Source of the DNA: Acanthornis magna
Lineage: Eukaryota > Chordata > Aves > Passeriformes > Acanthizidae
Length of the DNA stretch: 64,000 bases
Assembly: GCA_036785705.1 (NCBI GenBank)
Contig: JAWUZG010000032.1
Span: 10,620,001 to 10,684,000 of the forward strand
Direction of reading: 5' to 3'
Below the pieces are notes generated by a model, which had not been told where the DNA came from, ran no database searches, and was given only the letters and a program-made list of their open reading frames with translations. Of the stretch, positions 24,987 to 39,600 are shown in pieces. A program made the position numbers and the translations under genes. Numbering within the stretch: the stretch's first letter is position 1; every line of letters begins with the position of its first letter.

Positions 24987-27900
24987 TGGAAAATATGTCC
25001 AACAAGCTTTTGGCTAATTTTAAATTATTCAATATTGAGCTCCTTGTAAATGGTCTTTGTCATCCCAGTTTTGTTTGAGCCTGATCAAGTATTTCTGCAG
25101 TGGTGTCACAAGATCCCTCTCATCATGTAAGATACAAATTCCAGAAGTTTTAAATCTTTAGCCTAAACAAATTCCGCATCCCTGCTCCGTGTTCTCACCC
25201 CTTTCAAGTCTCTTCTCAGTTCAGAACAGATTTTCTCACTCATCTCTTTCTTATGTTTTCAACTTCTGTCAGAAAACACTTTAAAGGCTTCCAAATTACA
25301 CATTTCAGTTACAGTGCCTTAATGTACTCCTTCACCAGCTGTGTGGCACGGAACAAAAATCTTGAGCCCAGTACCTTAGTGAATATACTGCTCCTTTTTC
25401 TGGTTATTTTTAATGTCTATGTACAAGATAAGTGCATTTGTTCTTTATTATGAACCGTTGATGATAAGGTTGGATACATTTTAGGGTTAATTTGCACAGG
25501 AGTGAATGCCACCCCTGAGTAGTACTCCAGATGTGTGCAGCTTAAACTCAGTGGTGTTGCTGCTGTGACAGGAAGGGGCAAGGGTGGGGGGGCAGTTTTT
25601 CAGCTCCATATCTTACTATCAACGTCTGTGGAAGCTCATCCATTCCTCACCAAAGATTTCAGTCCAGAGCCCAGTATTAGATTTCTATCTCTTTTACATT
25701 GTGTAGGTGACTAAGGCAAACTTGCATTTAAACTTTTAATGTAAATACCTTCATTTAAAATTTAAGGCAGTAAAGCAAGTGAGAGTAAAATGAGTAAAAT
25801 TAAAGACAGTAGACAGGTGCAGTATTCATCAGTAGCTCAAGTTATGAATTCCGTGCCATGCTTCCAAAAGTAGTACCTCTCAGAAGTATCCCTAATAAGT
25901 ACAGTATTCCCCAAGGTGTTCAACTCTGGGCACACAACCTCTGCCATGGAAGAGAGTAAATAATCCCTGTATCTGTATGTTTACATCTGTTGCATACTAA
26001 TATTTCAGTGTATTCTGTGGACACAGCAGAATCACTCTAGGTTCAGTAATTGGTTTCCATAGAAGTTTGATTAGTGCACAACAGAAAATGGATAAAAATA
26101 GGTACTTTAAAAATACAGAGGTAATGCACCAGCTGTGTCCTCCTTCTGTTTAAAATCTGTTTAGTTTTTGTTACCTCTTACAGACCAATGTAGTGAGGAT
26201 AGGGAATACCACTGCAGTGTGTGTTATATTCACACTCCATCAAGGAGAATATATTCCCTCAGGCTTCCTGAGGGAAGCTTTGATTTGGGAACCAGGGGAG
26301 AGTGAATCATGGCTGACCTCTTCTGAGCTACAGAGAGATGGTCAAAAGGTTTTATGAAATGCAAGTGTGAGTATGGGCAGATGAAAATCAGATTTCTTCT
26401 TTCTCATTATCAGTTTCCCTGTCTGTAGAGGTAAGGCTTGAGGTTTTCATTTTGCTTAACATGCTACTTTGTTTTCCTCAGCAGGGAGAATGCTTCTGCG
26501 AGGGGTCAGGAAAGAAACTGTGAGCTGTGTAGACCCACAGAAATAATTTCCGCTATCTGCCTGCCCGTTCTCCCATGCCATAGAGATCATTCTTCTGCAC
26601 GTCCCTGAGCTAGACCTCCCTCTTGGTCTATCTATGCTGGATAGCCTGTTCTCATTTGGGACAACCCATCTCATCTGCTTTTGCTGTAGCCCTTCTGTTG
26701 GACCTGAAGCACAGTTTCACAGAGCATGTCTATGCTAACATTTTAGTTCTGTTGTTTTGAAGTGAATGTCCACATTTTCCCCACTGGCTGTTGTTTGGTT
26801 GGTGCCATGAACAGTACTACAGCATCTTAAATGGTTTTCTCTGGAGTGGAACTGGAAAGATGTGTCCCAGGTGTTTCGTCTAGTGTCCTCCAGCCACCAA
26901 AACCTGGCATTCAGTGTCCAGGACCAAACTTGACTTGGGCTTAAACTCTCAAATTCCCATGTTGTCCTGAATGCCAGCTGATTTTTTATTGCAGCACAGT
27001 GTTTTCCTGTTGTGCATGTTGACATGGCTGTGACTTTGCAGGTGTATCTGGTAGGGAAGCGGAGGAAAGGTGCATCAATGTGTGTCAGAAAACAGCCCCG
27101 TTCTTTGTGCATGAGTAATGGCACAGAACACAAGTCCTCATTGCACATATGTGGGAGCTCTTATAAAACATATATAATTCTGTGAATGGCATTGTCTTTT
27201 GCTGAGCAGTAGAGGGGCAAGATAAATTAATGAAATTGTGACTTAAACCGCACTCTGTCCTACACTCATCCTATTTTTATTCACATCTTTGACAGGATTT
27301 ATTTCATTTTTTTTAATATCATGTCAGATTTATTTCTTCAGAAAGGAGTTGATTTGTTTTCCTGAAGGAATAATAAAATATCTTTGTATTAAGTTAGTTA
27401 TTAAAGATATGAGTTTAGCCCAAAGCAGTTCTGAAGGGTAGTTTAAAATTAAAATGGAGGAATGTATGTAGCATGCAATAATATGTGACTCTCTCTCAAG
27501 TCAGATATTCTATTGACACTAATACAATTTTCATTGCTTAGGACAGGGAAAATAATTTAAGATACAAATACTAAATTAGTAAAAAATATGAAGTACAGCT
27601 GGGTAATCGCCTCCATTTTGTCAAGTATTGTACTGCTTTTGGAGATTGTGTTGGTTGGATATCTTAACCAACTATTCTTGCATTGCTAGATTTTTAATTT
27701 ATAGTTACTTTACACATAATGGCATAATGGCAAAATAGTGTTCTGTTAGTGAGTAACATGAATTGTGCCATTTTGTAGGCACGTTTGATTTTTCTATGAG
27801 AGTACTGACAATTAGGCTGCCAATACTAACGTGACTGCAAATGGGCATATGCTTTATTGTAGAAATGTAGGGGACTGTCTTAGCAGAAATGAGCATTTTA

Positions 27901-30564
27901 TTGATTTTGCCACCACCCTGCCCCCTGAATACACTGCTTGGTTTCTGAATCTATGAACACAGCCAGATTCTCTTAAGTGTGTACTATTTTGTGGCAATAA
28001 AAAATAAGCTTAATACTTAACCACACTGAAGAGGTGTCGGCCTTGAAGGGATGAGGTGTTATAAATGCTATCACCACAGACAGTTGCAACAAACAGTGTG
28101 GGAGTCACAATTATGGGTTCAAGAACCTATTTTTCTTTTTCTCCCACACACGCTCATCTCTTGTCACACTCTCTTTCAACAGATTGAAAATTTCAAGTGT
28201 TTCTCAGAATATCCTTCTGCTAAGGAAATTAATACAAATATTAGCAGCAACCCATATCTGTTTTCCACATTTGTTCACAGCCCAATTTAAGGTATAGATT
28301 TGTATACTGACCAACGTATGGGAGTTAAAACTAGGAGGGAGACATTACTTCAAAAAATGCAATAGACTGCCTGTGAACCCCGAGCACCCTTTTGAATCAA
28401 AGTACCTTAATGTAAACACTTTACATTTAGATTGGTTTCATTCAGGAGAACTGGATAAGTGTTGGAGAGATTATGTTTATTATAACTGAATACAAAATTT
28501 GTCCCTTTATGGATTCTATGTTTCATTCATGTGTTACTGCCTTCTTCAGGAAGTGCTGTAATTTATGCTCCTGGTCTTTAGGATCTTGAAAGCATTTGGT
28601 GTTTCTCCTCTGGTCTTAAACTGTATGTCTTTTCAGTAGCTCAAATAAGGGATCTTCAGAAATTTTTACATGAGTAATGTTATTTTTCCCAGACTAGGTG
28701 GTTTCAGTTTACATGGCTAAAGTCTTTGTGGTTCTAATTAAAACAGAAATTCCGTCTTGTGGTCATGTCAAAATTAAAACAAGACACCTTCTTATGGAAA
28801 ATGCTTGACATACTTAGTCACAATCAGTAATTGTTACTGCAATTAGTAATTAAAAGACAATTTTCCTGCATTCCAGTGCCTCAGGCACCTAACCTGTTTC
28901 GAGCAATAACTTTAGGAGGCAATGCAGGCTTGCATTTTCTCACGCCTTAGCTGCAAATCAGCCATTAGCATTCAGCAGCAGATAATTTGGCCCTGTGAGT
29001 TGTGGTTTTCTTAAAGAACATGTGCCAATGAAGCAAAATGAACCTTAGAGTTGTCAACAGCGCAGTGATAATGTTGCAAGTGTTTTTAGTCACCACTAGC
29101 TCTTCTAGGAAATAATAGGTGTCTTGAAGAACACAGTCTGACAAATCTGTACTTCGTGGGATCAAGTGCAAAGGAGTAAGTCGGAAATTGATGGTCAGGT
29201 GATGAACCAGAAGTAAACCTTGTTAGCTTTATATGAAATAGGCTCATCATAAGCTTTAGTCAGCCTAATGCCTGCAGTCAACAGCAGCCTGCAAAGTGTG
29301 CCTGAGAGAATGGGCACCAGTACTCACTCACACTGTGGTCTCATCGCTCATCTGTGTCGGTTGTGCTTGAGAATCAGAGTACGAGAGGCATCACAGTCAA
29401 GAGTAGTTGCCATTCCTTTGAAGCCCTAGAAAACCTGTGACCATATCTGTACTGCAAGTTAAATGTTTTATCCTTGTCTTTTTACGTACTCAGACTGTAT
29501 CTGTAAGAGGAGATCCCTTCATTTTCTCCTGTTTATTTGTCTCTCCCGCTTTGTGTCTTTCTCCATTTTTACTGACATAAGGATCTGGAAGCAAAACAAT
29601 TTAGCAGCTCTTGTAGAAGAATGAAGAGGAGCAGCTGCTAATTTGATTGAAATGGGAATGTGGCCAAAGATCTGAGGAAATAATTGCAGCATTTCTTCTG
29701 AGAGGCCTTATGCACATCTTTTCACCACCCCAAGCCATGTATGGGGCAGTTGAAACCATGCTGAGCTTGAGTTAATGTAAGCAGTTGAGAAGGTGTGTCC
29801 AAAATGTTCCATTTAAAACACCAGAATTATTTTTAAAAAAGAAAAAACTCGACGATATATCTAGCTTAGTGATTTTTTAATCTTTTTTAGGACTATGACA
29901 TTGTATTAGAATACATATTAATCAGAAATTAATTCAGTTGTCAGGTGATTGTACTTTTTTAAAAATCTTAAAGATCTTTGTTCAGCTTCAGAAGAAAACA
30001 CGAGAGACAGAAAGATGGAAATTTACTTATAGTTCTGAATCTTGTAACATTTCAGATAAAGTGAATTTTGCTTAATTTCAGCTCTGAGTTGAGCTCCTCC
30101 ACTATGCCTGCAACAAAAGTTGCTAGTTCATCCAGTAACCTCACAAACTGATTTGATGTTACGGAATTGTGCTGCCCTCTTTGGCTGCAAACAGTAGGAG
30201 AGTCGATAGACCTTCATCCTAAGAACCCTTGAGACATTTCCTCAGTCAGTATCACAGCCTGGTAGCAGAAACCACTGCAGTACCTGGTGAGCTGATGCAT
30301 GGAGGGAGGGACAAAGGGTGCTGAGGGGAGAGCTTATATCCATATGTCCTACAACTCCCTTCTTCATGACAGAGGTATTTTAACATATGTTTTTGGAGGA
30401 ATCAACATTAGGAGAGATCTGTGTCCTGGTATTTCCAACATTAGACAATATAACTAACCTTAGGATAGATGAAAACAAATTGAAGTGAATAGTACCCTTT
30501 CTGCTAAATCTTTTTTTTTACATACAAATTAATTTTTGAGTAAAGGTTTTGGAGTTGGTAGCAT
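24987..30564. other. Unassigned noncoding DNA
   Basis: No gene or repeat was recognised. A 137-codon open frame on the minus strand (26735-27148) has no recognisable family, no good splice signals at its edges and a composition compatible with chance. Other frames are shorter than 83 codons. Confidence 0.55.
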
Positions 30565-30653
30565 GGTTTTGGTTTTGGTTTTGGTTTTGCTTGTGGTTTT
30601 GCTTGTGGTTTTGGTTTTGGTTTTGATTTTGGTTTTGGTTTTGGTTTTGGTTT
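30565..30653. repeat. (GGTTTT)n hexamer array with variant units
   Basis: Fourteen full hexamers plus five bases, in unbroken six-base register. Eleven are perfect GGTTTT, two are GCTTGT (30589-30594 and 30601-30606) and one is GATTTT (30625-30630). The two variant units alternate with a normal unit, which suggests duplication of a 12-base block. The motif recalls ciliate telomeres only by base content. It is not the vertebrate telomere repeat TTAGGG. GG pairs at regular spacing could form a two-tetrad quadruplex. Confidence 0.95.
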
Positions 30654-33600
30654 CAAAAAATGCTGATCTTCTGTGAAAAGGTTTGGGTTTCCAGGAAGAA
30701 CAAAAGTTTCTGAAACCTCCTTAAGGAAAGCTGTAAAGTTGCACTTGGGTGCTCTATCATTTCCTGGAATTTATAGAGCAGTTTATTTGTGGTCTCTTCT
30801 GTAGTCAATACAGGTTCCCTTTATCTCCTGTTCTAAGCTTTCAAAAACATGGTTCATGGGAATATGTTGTGTCATTGGGGAATCTGGCTTACCAAAATGA
30901 ATGGACATGGGAGATACACGAGTGACTAAATGAGCAAAACGTTTCCTTGGGGGAAAGTGATGACCAACTTCTGACTAATCACAGTCATGCCACACGGGGC
31001 TTAATTCTGCCCTGGACAGTGAGTTCATGAAAAAAATATTTAAAGGACAGAGATCTCCTCCATCATAAAACATGGATGACAAATGAAAGCTTTAGATCCA
31101 TGTCCCCAATGCAATGACTAGAGTAAGATAGCACCAAATTATTATTCCTGGGAAAAAGCAGGCAGACAGGACCCCATTCCTTTTCTGGAATATCCCCTGT
31201 TTGATTAGAGCCCTATCTGAATACTTTCAAGATATTGTCATTACAATTGAAATTGAATTAAATTTAAAACTTTTCATCTGGGCTATGTTTGTACTTGTTT
31301 GACCAATGTGAGAGACTTCATTATAATCTTTAAATGTTTTCTTCTTTGGGGAAAATCAAGCCCATCTCTCTGTGTCCCAATGGACTGCCATGAGGAAATG
31401 TCGTGCATAATTTTTAAGTACTAATAGCAGTATAATTATAAAACACTTAGTCTTTCCACCATGAATGCCTTTATTTACAAAGAAAAATATGTTTACATTC
31501 AGATAGATACGGGACCAGTGTGGAAAGACTGGAAAAAGAAAAAGAACTCTCTGGAGCTTAATTTAAGTAAAACCTGATATAAAAGCCATAAGCCCTTTAA
31601 AAATATTTTCCTTTTAATCCTTAGTATCTTGTATTTTTATAGCAGTTTCAGAAGAAACTGTGTTTCTTGTTGCCACCCTTTGATATTCATTTGATTATCC
31701 TTTCCAAATGGAAAGAAAATACAATATATTACTGTGATCTCTATGATTGTTGCAGTCTTGCAAAATCAGGATTTCAAGGATTCCGAACAGAATTAGATCA
31801 AGACAATTTTCTCATTATTCTAATGTAACAAAAGGAAAACATATAGCTAAATTTAAAAGCATTGACACTTCCTTTGTGGCATCAAACTATTTTTGGGGCT
31901 CAGGGTAAGGAGCAGCACACTGCTATGGACATGGTACTTTGATATTTTGACAGTTACTTGAAAAACTGCTGAAGTAAAACCTTTCTATACAAGTCCTGCT
32001 CAAACAATTGACAATTTATTGTGAATACCTAAGTATTCCAATCAGAAGTTAGTATATACTTGCAAAGGTCCCATTTAAGATTGGTGTCTAGTCTCATTCT
32101 TTCATTATAGAGAATACCAGCAGTTAAATCAAGTGTGGAAATACTACTAAATGGAGGCATAAGTCTATAAACTTTTTTATGGTATCATTTTAGGGTTCAT
32201 TTTAACACCTAGCCACAGGCATCTGGTGTTGTCTGGGATTCTCCAGGTCTTCTCCAGACCAACAGCTATGGCCTCTGGAGAATGCAGATTGCATGCTGAT
32301 TGTCATCTGCCAGCCCTGTGCAGTTGTCTCAGTACGTCTCCAATGGCGATGGGTGTCAGTGTTTAGGCAACTGAGCTGAATTCCCGTGCATTTAGCCTCA
32401 TTTTAATACTGTCCATGTTTTCTGTGCTTTTCATATGCCTAGCAATAAATATGTTTCATGATTAAGTTAATGTCACATCTGCTAGGAAAATATGTATGCT
32501 CTGGTTTAGAGTGCTTCAAGTCTGTCAGTAGCTCTAGGTCACCCATGTCATCTTGTGAAACTGAAATGACACTAGCAGACTCCCACTGTTGTTTGTTCCT
32601 ACGGTGTTTGGCCAGCACAACGACCACAAAGATTTGCTGCCAACCTCCTGTGCCTCAATTGTAAGTTGTTGCTGATGCAATCAGGTGCAAGTTATTTTTA
32701 TCATCTACATTCATTTACCCCTATTTCAAGAGTGGCATGCAAGTAAGCACACATTCTTCTTAATGTGCCTGAATATGACTTAATTATGTCATTCTTTAGG
32801 AAGCACAGAATGAAGAGTGGAGGACAAAGATATCAGGCTGTTCTGGTAGGTTATGTTTGTTGGAGAGAAAGAATTTTCAAATAAAATGGAGACTAATAAC
32901 ACCTCTGAATACAAACTCTTAGTTGCAGGAGCTGGCAGTGTAAAGTGGTGGAGTTGGTCCTGACTGGCCTGACCTGGATGTCTGATGGTCTTTAGATGTG
33001 TCTGAGTCCCTCCCAGTGGTGAGGGTGATCCTTGGGAAGCCGAGACACTGCCTATTGCTGGCAGGGACCTTTGTGGCAAGCCCTTGCCTGTTCTTCACTG
33101 ACACCTAGAGGTTTCCAACTATACAATTTACTCTTTTAACAGGGAAGAGCATTGCAAATATGTTCAGGATCTTCGATAAAAGAGAAAGCAAGTAGAGTTA
33201 CACTTGTTTAATATATCTAAACTCACTTTTTCATTATGCCAGTCACTCTATTGCAGCCCAGCAAGCCAAGAAAACTAAAGCAAAGTTTCTTGAAACATGT
33301 AGAGGGGAAACAAGAAATGTCATCATTATGGATTTATCTTTGTTTTGTTCCTTTTTGAAAATCTGTTGGGGGAAAAACATCACCAGGACTTCTATGCCAG
33401 TACCTTGATGTACAGAGCCCTGAGTTCTTTTGCAGGGTTTTATTTTCTTCCTGTGCATGTGTGGCTGCCATCCACAGTAATCAAACTCAATCAGCTTTGT
33501 ATTAACTATTGTTCTCGTGACTACAGTATTTTATAATAGATTTTTAAGATCTCCACTGACTCATACAATACATATCTAATTAAAAGTAAAGTGCATACAC

Positions 33601-36600
33601 TCACTTGATATTAATGACAGAATAGCATTTACAACAGCAGAATAGTGATGCTATTTTTTAAGATTTTTTTTGAAGTCCAGTGTTTTCTTGGCATGTATTA
33701 TTGTATGTCCTTAGGTTGGACTTTTAATTATTAATTTGTGTTTTTATTCGAGGTGATTTGAGTCCTTGAAATTTTCATGTACTTAAAATTTTCATACACT
33801 TAAGTGGAATTGGAGTCATACATATTCATAGTTTGAGGAATTATGCTAACAGCAGTTCTTTGTAATTTTAGGGAGTCTTTATCAATTTTCACCAGCATTT
33901 TAAACCTATTATGTAGCACCTCTGTTTCTAAACTTGCTGTATATCTGGCCACCACTAAAACAGCCATCTTTGCTTTTTTGACACTTTTATTTGAATTGTG
34001 TATCAGCATTTTTTCCAAAGAATTATAGTTTAACTATAAATATGACCAGTGAATTAGTGTCTACAGAAATGGCGCCAGTGTAGTAAATAGAGCATTGTAA
34101 GTGGCTTGTTGGTGTAGATACCTGCATAAGCTACAAAACCTGCTCAAGAAGCCAACTAATTCCCCCTAACACAGTGCAGCAACTTCATATACTGCGTTAC
34201 TGAGCTTCAGTGGCTGTGGTTTCAGACCGAGCTGGGCAAACAGGGTTGTATTATGTATTGAGCATGTGCTTTCTGCATGGAACAGACCCAGAATGTCCCC
34301 ATCCCACAGAAATATGTCCTACAGCATTCCGGGAAGCTTCAGCTCTTGACTCATGACAGATTCTTTTCAGTTCCAAAGGGGTTGAAGCACAATTTGTTTT
34401 TTTGAAAAAGAAGTATCTCTTGAGTCCCTTGTTGTGATCATTGTGAGGGATTGCACATGTATTCAAATACTGCCCCCGCCAGGTACACTGTTCCCTAATC
34501 CCAGCACTTTCGGGGAGATGACATCTTCCAGTCTTTACTCAATAAGTGATAATTTTTATTCTAGAAGGTTCTTGCCAAATGTAAACCAGTAATATTTTCA
34601 TTGAATCCATTTGCAGCCCTGAGGGTGTAACTCTAAGCCTTTCAATCTTCCAAAAGATTCTCTTATCAGTTCATATGCAACAATTGTACAGCATTTTTTA
34701 AGTGTTCCCTGAGCATTAGTCCCCACAGCAGCCCCAGAAGGTCTGGAGCATTATCCTTGTTATTTATATTTGAGAAGGTCTACCTCTGAACTCATCACAG
34801 CATCACACTAGATTCCCAGTCCCACTTGCTATCTTCCAGAAGTCCTGCAGTCTGCTGTGCCTTACCAAAGCTTTCTGCTTAGGATGTGCATATTTGATGC
34901 AATCAAAACAATGAAAGGTGGGAGGGCTGCAGGTACTGTTTCCTATATTTCCTCTGGTTTTCTTGTGGGTTTTATTTCATGGTTGTAAGACAAGACTGTT
35001 ATCCCTTTCATCATAGTGAGAAATTAATCATCATTTAGTCATCTGGAAATCATGGAGATTTCCCTTTAGTCAACATTTATACTAAGTTAACAGGTTTGTT
35101 TCTGGATTTTTGCCTCTTTTGGATTCTCCTTTTCTTTTGAAACTACTCAGAAAAAGAAACCTGTCATGATGTCAGGACAATTAAGTGATAAAAATTAATC
35201 TAGATTGTAATAAAACGACAATGCTTTTATTATTAAATTATATAGGAGTTTAAATGAGAAAGAAAACTATTAATATATGCAACAGCCACTAAAGAAAGTA
35301 AATAATTCGTAGATTTTAGTACTCTCTTTATATTAATAACTCTAAAGCAGATCATTATCTGAAGGAAACACAAATATATTATTTTAACTAAATTTCCACA
35401 GGAAGTTGACTTATTTTCCTTCTGTGGGTAGCAATCTGTATTATTTACCTTCAATTCAGCTACTCTAGAGGAAGCAGTGCAATTGCTTCCATGAAATACC
35501 ATTCAAAGCCTAACAGAAATGACAGGACTCTGTTACTAAATTGCTTCTATTGTGGCATAGCAACTTTAGAAAAAAATATAAAGCATCATGTAGTTTCAAA
35601 ATCCCAGTTGTGTTCTAGCATGATTTTCCTAAAGCAAGCAGCAATGCTTGAGATGGAAATACGTGAGCGTATATCATCACATATCATCACTCATCTTGCA
35701 AACTCTTTCTCAAGATCATAAAAAGCAACCTCCAAAGTATCAATTGAAATGTTTTACTAACTGAATAGTTTATTTTCTACATGTGGGAAATGGCTTTTCT
35801 GCCAGGTCATCTCTGCACTTGTTTCTTGTGCCAGTGGTTGGTTATCCTCTTGGACCCAAACATGAATTCCTTAGGAGCTCCTCGATGTTCAAAACTGATA
35901 GAGGATATGCATACATTACAGCGTGATTGGACAAAAATGTATAGTTGACCATGCAGATATGGCTTTGTTTTCCTGTGATTTGGTTCCCAGGTGCCACTGC
36001 AATGAATTCACAATTCCACACTGATCAATAATAGCAATACAAAAATGTTTTCAATATGCTTTAATGTTGCAGTGCATACACCATTGAACATGAGCTACTT
36101 AGACCAACTTAGTGGAAAAGATTTAATTTATATTGCTATTTTTAAATATTATCTGCATGTTACTATTTTGGAACCGCAGGAACATTATATCACCATTAGA
36201 TGAGAGATTTCAATGTAAATTCAGCTAAAATGTGTTTCATTAAAGGAACAGCAGTGCTTTCTTTACTTTTACAAAAATCCAGATTAAAGAAAAAAATGAT
36301 CTTATGCTTCATTGATTCTGATGCTCTGTGTTGTGATAGACTTCAGAATAAACAACAGCACTTTCTCCTTGCTTGCTAAAAGCTGATTTAGGGAGATTGT
36401 TCTGAATGCCCTACACCTGGAAATGAAAAGCTTCTTCTTTCCACCTTGAAAGAGACATTAAATTTCTATAGTATGTCTCCTGTGTTTTCGTAAGTGGTGC
36501 TTAATGATTATTTATTATTACATTTACACACATAAACATGCAGATTTATTGCATTTTTTTAGGCCTTATTTACTCTGTCTAAGCAATCAAAAAAACAGAG

Positions 36601-36654
36601 AGTAATTTAAAAAACAGAAGCAACCAGAAAAACTCAAGGCCAACAAACAAATTA
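30654..36654. other. Unassigned AT-rich noncoding DNA
   Basis: No gene or known repeat was recognised. Open frames stay at or below 96 codons and none resembles a family. A somewhat GC-richer stretch at about 32900-33110 is not long or CpG-rich enough to call an island. Confidence 0.55.
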
Positions 36655-36699
36655 AGACAAAAATAAACAAAAAAAAAAACCCCAACCCAAAACTAAAAT
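36655..36699. repeat. Short A/C-rich simple tract
   Basis: A-rich sequence with a run of 11 A followed by CCCC and CCC clusters, similar in style to the longer tract at 24860 but much shorter. Confidence 0.75.
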
Positions 36700-39600
36700 A
36701 GAGACTATTCATGCTGATATAAGTGAGATTTGATAATGAGGAAGCTTTTACACCTCTACTAAGAAATTTAAATTATATTATTACATGCCTATCAAATATT
36801 CTAGACTAACACTCAGAGCAGGTAAAACAAAGGTATTTCTTCGAGAAAAGTATCTAGTCTGTATTATCACTTTTTTGAATGCACAGTTTCCAACAAACAG
36901 AATTTTAGAAATATAATAATCCCCAACTGTGAAGTAAACGTGAATGAAGTTCAGATATGCAACGTAGAGAAGTCTGAAAGTTCTCATTCCAGAGCACAGA
37001 AATCCCTACTGTATAAAGGTACCTTTTTTGCTATATTACCACTTAGAAAATTCTGCCCTTAAGTTGCAAATTCATCTTCTGCCAGTAAGCTAGAAATAGC
37101 AGCACAGTTGCCTGGGAGTGAATAAATTTTATTTGGATGCAGTTTTATTTCTCTAGTACATTTTTAAGCTAACTTTTTATTTTTATAGATGGAGGGAGTG
37201 AGGAGAAGACTAAGACTAGAATTTCTCAAAACAGTGTTTCGTTCAGAAGTGCGTTGGCTGTGAGGGCCTTGCATAAAGAAATCATTCACACATGCCCTGG
37301 TAAGCTGGAGTTCATTGAAGTGACACTGTGCTGCCCATAGCAGTTCTAGCCCACAGGCAAAACATTCTTCTGGCAAAATGCAATCAAATTCCCACTGACT
37401 CTGTTCACTTAAAGAGCAATTCATAAGTGCCTTGTTTTTTTTTTTAAAAATGAGAGTAGCTCTGTGTTCCTGACACTCTTGAAATGACCAGCCCTGGATA
37501 GCAAAATGTATTTCCTCTTACAATAGGAAATCAATGGCAGGTTATTTTCATTTAGAATTTTTAAATTTTTTTTATAATGAAATACACTAATGAAAATACG
37601 TTAAAAGATCTCACTGCATCAAAAAATAAGCTGTCCTTCGTGGGCATGGCATCTGAAGGGCAGAGGAGAGCATTCCAATACAAGGCGTTCTCCTGTTCTA
37701 CATTTTTGATTGGTATTCACTTGGCTGAGTACTTTAAAGTGGGAAATGAAGAAGTAAATGTTCCCTTTATTTGTTTTTATCTCTTTTGTATTTACAGTCA
37801 TAATGTGTGGAACTCAAAACCTCATTTTGTTTGATCAGAACACAGGGATAAAACATTCAAGAACATAATTTGAATTACGAAACTGACAAAAAGATGGGAT
37901 TTATTAAAAAACCTATGATATGTAAAGAGCAACACGTTTTGTCTGTCATATTCACATGCATAAGCAAAGAGTAATCTTATTTCTCTTTAAGTAGTCTTTT
38001 TAGACATTGGTTTGCAGTGACATATGCATAACAGCCCTTGCTGGATAAGTAATCATTTATTTCCTTGCATTAATATACCAACATCAAAGTATAAGGATCT
38101 GCACTGTTTTAGATGGACAAGAAAGTTGGTACGAGTTTGGGTTTGGTTGGAGTTTTTTGTTAGTTTGCAGTAATTTGTGGTGGGAATTTATTCTTGGTTT
38201 GTTCCTGAACAATGATGAAATAATCTGTATCACACATCTCTAACAAGTTCTGGAAGCTAAATTGCTTTTTCAGATGGTACCACTGTTAGGGTCTAGCTTT
38301 ACTCTGGAAATGATGAGAGGGTATTTGAAGTCACTGAAGTTTTGTACCTTCTAATTCATTAGGTAATTTGATGAGAGATTGTGCTAGGGCCAAAAGATAA
38401 ATAGCATGTGAATTAAAGGATAGTATTTACACAGGTAATTTTCCCATCCACTCAATACATCATTACATTGAGTGTGAATTTCCCATCACTTCTCCTAGTC
38501 TGTGGGCTGTCATTTTCCCTGTGTCTGTTTCACAGAAGACTAAATTCTCACCTGTTGTCCTCCAGCTTTCTCCACTTTTCTCCTTACCTCTTCTTTTCTG
38601 TTGTCCTGGACAATTTTATTATTGCTATTCTTCCTTTGTGCTTCATTAACTCTTCTCCTCAGCACACCCTCTTCCAAATTCCCAGCCTGGCTTCAGCTCC
38701 ACTGCTACTTCCTCCATTCTTTGTCTTCTACCTGTTGATTTAGAAATCTCATGTATGATATTTTTAGGATTTTGTTTTATAAAAATTAAATGTTAGTAAA
38801 GAAATGTAAAGAATTTACTCTCTAAATGGTATGCTTGATAGCAATTGGGAGCCCCTTATATTTGTAAATCATACTGCTTGCTGAATGCCAGCTGAATGCT
38901 GAATGCACTGATGCGACATGTTGCCATCCTGGCACTCTTGGATCCCACTGACACTATATGTAGAACTCTGGCCTATCCCATTTCCACACACAGATCTACT
39001 TCCCATCCATGTTCCCCATCTATGATGATGACTTCACGTGGAGAGCTGGGCTGGTGTCTGAAGCTCCTGTGAGGTTCACTGCCCAGGCATGCTCAGCATC
39101 TTTATCCCAGGCCACAAGTTGTCGCTCCTTTTGGCCCCAGGAGCAGGCACTGCCAGGATTGAGTGCTGTACAGCTGTCCAGCAGTGGATATCCGAGGTGC
39201 CACTGCCCCACGGTGCAGCATGAGCCCTCTGCCCTGAGCAGCAGGATTGCCTCCTGGCAGTAGCAATGGGAAGGGGGTCAGGTTGCAGGACTGGCAACCT
39301 ACTGAACACTTTTAACTTGGCAGCGTTGCCACCAAGGGACAGTTGGTCCTGGGGAAGCAGCCACAAATGCCAGGCTGCACTCCTCAGAGCTCACAGGCAA
39401 TGTTCTTCACAGCTCTTGGGGCCAGAGGTGGGCTGAGGATAAAAGTTGCAGTGCCAAATTCTCTTTTCCTACTCCATTTGGTTGCTGCACCTGCTCATTT
39501 GATTTCACTTTGTTGGAATCAAATTTCATTTGATGCCATCTAATATTGCATATTTCAAAAGAGGAAAACCAGATACTGTTTTCTGTAGTGTAACTCCCTT

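Noticed and set aside
24838..25032. Phenylalanine- and glycine-rich open frame on the minus strand, like a membrane protein
   Set aside because: It is a translation of the A/C simple repeat, so the hydrophobic look is an artefact.
26735..27148. 137-codon open frame on the minus strand
   Set aside because: No domain, no plausible splice sites and a composition compatible with chance.
30565..30653. Interstitial telomere
   Set aside because: The unit is GGTTTT, not the vertebrate TTAGGG, so this is a simple hexamer repeat.
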